Below, piece after piece: positions 50,601 to 58,400 of a stretch of 64,000 nucleotides of DNA; the stretch's first letter is position 1, and each line of letters begins with the position of its first letter. Origin of the DNA: Adiantum capillus-veneris. Lineage: Eukaryota > Streptophyta > Polypodiopsida > Polypodiales > Pteridaceae. The stretch is taken from the NCBI GenBank assembly GCA_014529385.2, contig CM043963.1, positions 74,009,912 to 74,073,911 of the forward strand, in the 5' to 3' direction. The position numbers and the translations under genes are program-made. The notes under the pieces are model-generated. The model saw nothing but the letters and a program-made list of their open reading frames with translations, searched no databases and was not told the DNA's origin.

Positions 50601-53600
50601 CCGTTGGCATGTGGTGCATCATGCATGTCCCCGTGACAAAAGGTGTGAGCAGATTTTTCCTCTCTAGAAATTAACACTCTTTTCCCAACTCCCTCTTCCC
50701 TTTGCCCTAAACCCTCATGCTATCTATACTTGCGAGGCCCAAGATAGGAGAGGAAATATGGAACCTCCTATCTTTACTACCAATAAGTGCATCTTGGCGC
50801 CTTACACAAAATACCCCTCTTCTTACCTTCTCTGCCTATAGCCCTTATTCTCACCTTCTCGTCCCTACCCTCTCTCACTCTCGCCCCTACCTACTCATCC
50901 CTCGCCCCTACCCACACCCCCTCGTCCATACCCACACCCCCCTCGCCCCTACCCTCGTCCATGTATGCTACTGTGGGATTTTGACAGAGTTTGTGCGTGT
51001 TGTATGTAAGCTTTTGTGGTCTACTGTGGGGTTTATTGAGGTACCATAGTTTGCATTGGGTTCCTGTCACTATGGGAGGTAGTAGGAGGCAATGCCACAG
51101 GGAATCCTTGAGGAAAAGGCCTACCCCTTTTGAAAGACATAGTTTTGTAGATGAAGAAGAATCCGACCACAATAGCCATGGCATTACCGATATGTGCTAG
51201 TGACGAAAGTTACAAGGCATCTGCACACAATTCCAGTTTGAATTCAAGCTCAGAATCACTCCCTTCCAACACCCAAGAAGAAGATCCCACCGGAAAAAAG
51301 AAGACCGATAATCAATTGTTAAGCCAAGAGATGAGACAGCCTGCAAAATCCAACAGTCACGCAAAATTCTCTTTGAATTTTCACGAGTAGCCACCCAATC
51401 CATCTATTCGCAAAGTACTCTCCCAAGATCAGCTGGAGAAACTAGGTCTAACGGCATTGGCTGGTGTAGATTTATCGGCTGATTTATCGGCTGATTTATC
51501 GGCTGATTTATCGGCTGATTTACCGGCTATGGCTCATGACCTCTTTCCAAAGGTACAGGGTCACACTTTTTGCAACACGGATTGGTCATGCAATGGGGAT
51601 GACCAGTTTCTTATCTGTGAAGCCGGCTACACACACATACTCTCAGCTTTCTAAAGATGCTACCATCCAGGCATGCCAAGAATTGCTTCACGTTGATCAT
51701 CCCGACAACGTGAGGAACAAAGCGCTTCTGGGAATCCTCCAGTATTACTTTCTGGTCAGAGATGCCAAAGAGTCAAAGGGAAGATGTGATGTGCCCCCAC
51801 ACTATGATGGCCTCTACTGCCTGATACACACTATACCTTGTGGGTTTCATCAAATAGTTTATACATCACTACAATCGAGTGAGATTTAGAACCCATGTGC
51901 AATCCACGCAGTCGAGCTTTCAATGTTTTGCACCCCTCATGTTGGCCTAGGTCATCAACATCCATGTCAGCCTTGTAGACGTGGATGAGGATATGCACGG
52001 GTGAGTTCAAAAACGAAGAGAAAGTCTCTTGGAAGTGTTGTCGATACACCACTAAAGAAGAAGAGAAAGAACACAGCCAAAGTGGTGAGAGACACAGCAT
52101 AGTCACTACTTCCCTTGCCATTCTCAGAGAGCCAGACTAGGGTGATGCAACTTCCATGACGCTCCCCTTCTACTTCCACCCTAGTTCTGCTATGCCGATG
52201 ATCAGATCTGCCATTTCCGATCCAAATCTTCATGTTACATCTGGGATTCTCCCTCACATGCACCTCTCCCTACTCCCCTCTTCACTCCTGCTACAGTGAC
52301 TTTCCCACGCCCCACCTGCAGTTACCTCTTCTCCTATACCCTCTTCTCCTATACCCTCTTCTCCTATACCTATCTCAAGGTCACCCACTATACTTGCTAC
52401 TAGCTCATCTGCAGTGCCACTTGCAAGCCCTGTACCACTGGACACTACTACTGGATCTTCAGTTGTGGCAAGCTCTACTTCACTATTCCGGCTCTCTGAG
52501 GAGATGCTGCAAGAGTCAAAGAATGTTATCGCTACCATTGAGCTCGGGGAGCAGAGCGGTTAGCTACTACTCACCAATGCCACTCAGCCACATATGCGGC
52601 CATCTGCGTGTCGCAGAGAGCGCGATTGCAGACAGAGATGCTACCATTTTTGCGGTGCGCCAAGCGTGAGGGTGAATTCCCAAATCATCGACGACCTCAA
52701 AGCTCAAGTTCAAGGATTTCGAGAGATGCTACCACACAGAGATATGGGCGCTCAGACTCCTACTATTGCTATGGGGTATGGATGGACTGGTCCAGTGAGA
52801 CACGTACAGACTCAGGTATGGAGTCCTATGGATTATGCACAACCAGGTCCTTCTACATAGTTCATGGGAGGTGCTCAGCCTCAACATTTCAACTGCTATC
52901 CCCAAGGGTTTCAACAGCTGCTTATACGACACAGATGCAACCTACACAGAGTGTTTCTTGCGAGGGATTTGCTGGTGTGCATCGCCATGGCTACGTCAGT
53001 CGCCCGCCTGAGTACCATCCAGGACAGGTGCTTCCTTCTGCAGCTCAGCAGGTGGTCACCACTTTTACAGAGGGCCAGTTTGTTTAGAGCAGGGTGCAGC
53101 ACCTACGATTGATCTTATGGCGCCACCTCCGGAGACAGACTCTTCAGACGCTGCAGTGGTGACAGTAGCGACAACACTCTCTCTAGGTTGACATGATCGG
53201 GAGAGCGTAGCTTAGCATCCATCAACAGTTCTTTTTTCTACTTGCTTAGTATATGCAGTTTTCTTTCTCATTTTTCAGTGCTTCTCCCACCAAGACGGTG
53301 AGTGGTCTTGTGGCGGGCAACCTTTAGCATGGCTGCAATGTCACTGGCACAGGACAGGCAGTTAGTTAGTTACAGTTGGTCTGAAGTTCAGACTGGACGA
53401 ACTCTCGCCTAAGCAATGAAGAGTGGTAGTGATGCGGTTGGTGGTCAAGTAGACGTCGTGGCCAGATCACCACCACCACAGTTGAAGATAGACTTCGTTG
53501 GACTGAGATATTTTGCTAGCCGTTGATGGCTCTTTATGATTGTATATATTTGTAGTTGGTTCTAATCGTTGACACATCATCTACTTTTTGTGGTCTAGTG

Positions 53601-53962
53601 TCTTGAGTCTTGGGTCTTGTGTCCAGCACCGCACACCTGCACTCTCCCTACACATTGAAGCCTCGACACCCCCATTGTATTTGTGAGTCTTGGGCTTGGA
53701 GCTAATTGTGCTTCGAGCCAGAGTCAATATTGGTTCCATGAGTTAGTCGAGTTCCATGGTGTTCTAAGTCTATTGTTGTGTCTTTGAGTTGCTCGTTCCA
53801 TTGTTGTGTTATGTTTTCTTTCTGTTGGAGTGAGGTTTCACGCATATTGCACTAAGGACCACCCACTATAGAGAGCACGACACATTTTTCTTGCTATAGA
53901 GAGAGAAATGAAATGAAATGAAATGTTATATTAACGTCTTCAAAAGGCCAGAGTGACCTATG

Positions 53963-54045
<83 letters not shown>

Positions 54046-55327
54046 GAAATGAAATGTTATATTAACGTCTTCAAAAGGCCAAAGTGACCTATGAGACCAG
54101 AAAGTTACAATGTGGTGGATCTGATACAAAGTCAGAGTAACAAGATGACAAAATGACAGAATGACAAAATAAAATACTATGGAATCCTAAACTGCTAGGT
54201 GTGGACTAAGCAGCTAAACAACTAGCTGGGATAGCTAGATCACATGAGATCTAGCATCGGTCGCTGGCGGATCTCATCAATCTCCTCCATGGTCAGTAGT
54301 CTGACCGGGCGTCGTGCTTGCCGAACCAAAGTGACCCGAATCCTCTGATGCAACCTCCGTCGATGTTGTGTAGTCCTCCGCAATCGTGGGCGTCTGGATC
54401 TTCCCAGCTCAGTCGCTCGGTCGATCAGTATGCCTCTGGTGTAAAGCGACTAGCTCTGCTTTGGTAGTAACTCCTCCGGGTGTCCAGTGGCAGCTCTAAA
54501 GAAGTCTGTGATCTGTCTCTGAGACTGGCTAGCCTCTCCTCCCACAGGCTCTCTCTCTGTCTGCGCAGCTCGAGCAAGAACAAACCCAGGCATCTCTGAT
54601 CCTCATACCGCATGACTCTAGAGAATGGTCCAAAGCCCTCTCTGAACAAGCAATGGAAGCGGCCTCGTATCTCGTAGTAGACGGGGCAGTGGCATGTGTA
54701 GTGCAACTCTGTCTCAGGCTCGATGTCACACAAGGGGCATGTCCTGGCTTCTGCTGGTACTCCGTTGTATCTTCCAGTATCGATCCGCAGCAGGTGTGAA
54801 GATGTGCCTATCTGGCCAATAGCACATCGTATCCCATGAGACAAGTGGGTGTCCATGTATCTGGGCCTCGTCACAAAACCATCCTCCGTAAGCTAGAGGA
54901 GATGCTCTCTGTAGAAAGCCATCTTCGTGCCCAGCTCCTGTGCTGGCTGTATCCATGTCCTCTTGGTGTCTAGCTGAGTCAAGTCCTGGCGAATGAGCCT
55001 GGTGATCTCGGACTGTGTTAGAGTCATAGAGGGCGCATCCAGTGAGTACTGGAAGGGAGGCAATCTGTCTATGCTGAATCCATGCGCCTGAAACCATGAT
55101 GTCATCTCCCCATACCAGCATGTTGTATCTCCCTGCATGGCTAGCTGTCGAGAGGACTGAAGTGCAAGGCGTGCATATCTGTCTCTGGGAAGTTCCCACA
55201 TGCGGTGTATGAAGGAGACAGATCTGGTGAGCGCCTCAACCACCAGTGGGGGGGCAGCTAGCTCTGCTCGTATAATAGCACGTGGTACTGAAGCCTTGGC
55301 TCTAATGAGCCGCGAGATCATAGAGAC

Positions 55328-55412
<85 letters not shown>

Positions 55413-58400
55413 AATGAAATGCTAAATTAAACGTCTTCAAAAGGCCAAAACGACCCATGATACTAAAAGTTACATCCTGATAGTATATGATACTCTGTCT
55501 CGAAAGCTATGAAAATAGAAATTGAACTGAAAATCTAAAATCTAGGTATGCCATACGTCGATGGATAGGTAGGAGGCATAATAAAGTAAACATGGTGAAC
55601 ACGTTAGGGGAGATGAGAACTAGAGACTATCATATACATCAACACATCGGAAGAGCGGGGAAATTGGGGGTAGTTGCAAGGGCACAAGCAATGTATGAAC
55701 AATTACCGTAGATGTGGTAAGTTGATACCTGGGGATTCTCATACATTTTGGGAAACTGCGATAGGTTAGCAATATTCCAGCAGTAGTGTATGCATTTCTC
55801 TGGGACTCGGTTAGCAACATTGTGTACGTGACCATGGTACATTATTACATGGTAGAGTGATGTGGATTACTCTAGAGATTGATGACTCCTTGGTAGATGT
55901 GATGTGTATCTATGCCCCCACTTTGGCTTAGGCGAGAGCTGAGTTCTGGCAGCAGATTGTAGATGTGTTGCAAACTGTGGATTTGTGGATTGTTATCTCT
56001 CCTTCTAATCCACTTAAAATCATTGTCTTCATTGCACCACTTGCTTGCTTCCTTCCTTTAGATTGATGTGGTCAAACATGTCGAAGAAACGCCTTGGATA
56101 GTGTCCTAACATGGTCAAATAGGCACTTCTCTACCAAGTCAATGGTTAACAACTTAACCAACTACCTTTCTCCACCTGCGTGGCTCCACCTTGTTAGGTT
56201 CAGTAAAAATCAACCCCAACACCACATTGCAACTATCACTTTCCTTTGACACAATTGGGTCTTCATGTATGGTTTAGCTCATCCACAGATGTTTTGAATT
56301 CTCGCGCTTTTCTGCTATTCATGTCGTAGTAGATCTCCTTACCCTTTTTGCCACTCCCCTTGTGTGGTTTCGACTCTAGAATCTCAAGGCCCCAATCCTG
56401 CCAAGCCCTGATGGCCATTACTGATTGTCTTTGCCTAAAATGGTAGGGTAGCACTCCCTCTTGTAGAGTAGCTCTTCCTCTTATCGGGCATCACATACAC
56501 ATCTACCTTAACTTTACTTCACCCACTTTAACCTTCACAAAACTGGTAGCTCCCAAACACTTCATCTTAACATTTTCAAGCTATCTTGGCTTTGTAGGTG
56601 ACAGCCCATTGATCTTCAAGCCTAACTGATGCATCCCTTGGTCGCTCATCACATAGATTTTTGCTCCACCAGCAATGTAAACTTTCGAGACTTGTTGGCC
56701 CTTCAAATGCGCATCAACCATAGAAGAAAAAGAAGAAGAAGAAGAGAATTGTTAATGTCATAGGAGCAATCCCAAGAGACCTCAGATTCCTTCCACCGAT
56801 ACAATCCATAGCCTTTGTCTTTACTCGCCTTGTGCTTACCACTTTAGACCACTGTCTATGCACTTCTGATGCCAAATCCAGCAATTTGGGTGCTAGATCA
56901 CAGACGACATCATTTAGATTCCTCCCAAAGATAAGACCCATAGCCTTTGTCTTTCATCTCCTTGGCACCAAATCAAGCAATTGGGGGCAAGTAATCTTTG
57001 GGCCAACCAGACACACATCGTCAATCAGATCATAAGGTTGAGAGAACTCACCAAAAGCAAAATCTTCGATTTGGATCCTCCGATGTGGCGTCTCCTTCCT
57101 CTTGCTACTACTATCACCAACTTCATTTTGCTTCCTCTTGTCATTAACTTCATAGTTTACAGTCTCCTCTTGCCTTGCCCACTTAATAGGCATAGCATCC
57201 ACTTCTTCTACTTTGGCTTTATCTTTATCCTTCTACGGATCCTTACCACCACCACCTACCTTGGCTTTGCCCTTATCGTACGCTCAAATGGTGGCTTAAC
57301 AGAGAGAAGATCCATGTAAAATTCCATAGCCACTTGTTGAATATAGTCACATTTTGTAGCCAGTGAGACATTGGGCAGCAAGTCTTTGAAGCGCCACATG
57401 AGAGTGGTGGGAACTAGTGATGTATCAAAATCCCCCTTTACTTTGTCACTCATTTGGGTCCACTGAATAGATTAGCATTCGACAACAACTCACATCTTCG
57501 CTCCTCTAACTCTCTTAAGTTCTGCCTAGCTTGGCTGAGCTTGGACTCTAGCCATGGGCTGTCAGGGTGGCGCTCTTGAAGCTGTTGTAGAGATAAAATG
57601 CAGAGGTAAGATGCCTCTCCCTCAGACGCATGCCAGGAGTGAAGTATGAGCTCAATTGCAGAAATATTTTCTCCTCCTAGGAGGCAGAGCACAATGCACG
57701 AGGAGGATTTGGTGAATCTGTTGTTGGACTTTGAGAAAACCTTTGACCATGTGAATTAAACCTTCCGTGAAGGGACTATACTTGTATGTGCTTCTCAAAG
57801 TAGTCAGTTGAAAATATTGCTGGAGTCCAGGATGGCTCACATCACGGTTGTTGATCGCTGGTGGACGGGGATAGCAGTTGATGCTTTCACCATGTGTTCC
57901 ACAGGAATGTGCATTTACTATGCCTTGCCTGGAGATCAAAGAATAGATCCAATATTCTGTCCATGAGAACGACCTTGCTCGTCTGGTAGGGATTTGTGGT
58001 CTGCAGCTACGGGAACTGCTAGATGCAAGTTGCAAATGGCACAGGTTTGTTTTTGCAAATGGGCAAGAGGCCAGCCTATGCAGGCTCCAAGACATTTATT
58101 CTAACTTTGGGGTCACTCATTCATTGGCGCAAGACTTTCACATTCTGGACTAGCAGGTCCCCTCCCACTAAGTGGCATTCTAAGATTAGTTTTGTTGGGT
58201 CCCCACCTGGAACTACGGTTTGCTATTTGGGTTGCCAGTTGCAAAATTAGTCTCAGTTTCAAATGCTTTGTGGAAGTCCAGGAAAATTCCTCCATCCTCA
58301 TGCATGTTCTATCTCAATGAGAGATTTACAATTAGTAATTTTTCATTTGCTTTAAATTATATTCAATCTGCCATCAAGTAGAAACGAAGCATATGTCACA

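Larger units (their letters stand above)
50701..53330 (+). other. Unidentified retroelement-like stretch with degraded frames and short repeats
   Basis: Short frames only. 51457-51654 begins with a five-fold 12 bp repeat giving LSAD units (51469-51531). 51640-51889 reads [20 protein letters not shown] and [16 protein letters not shown]. 52000-52090 is Lys-rich (PLKKKRKN). 52232-53087 has a Ser/Pro-rich region with a 15 bp repeat (52322-52372), a predicted coiled coil ([20 protein letters not shown]) and a Gln/Pro-rich tail. I recognise no family. It lies between the two direct repeats, so it may be part of the Ty3-3 insertion or a separate element. Confidence 0.4.
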
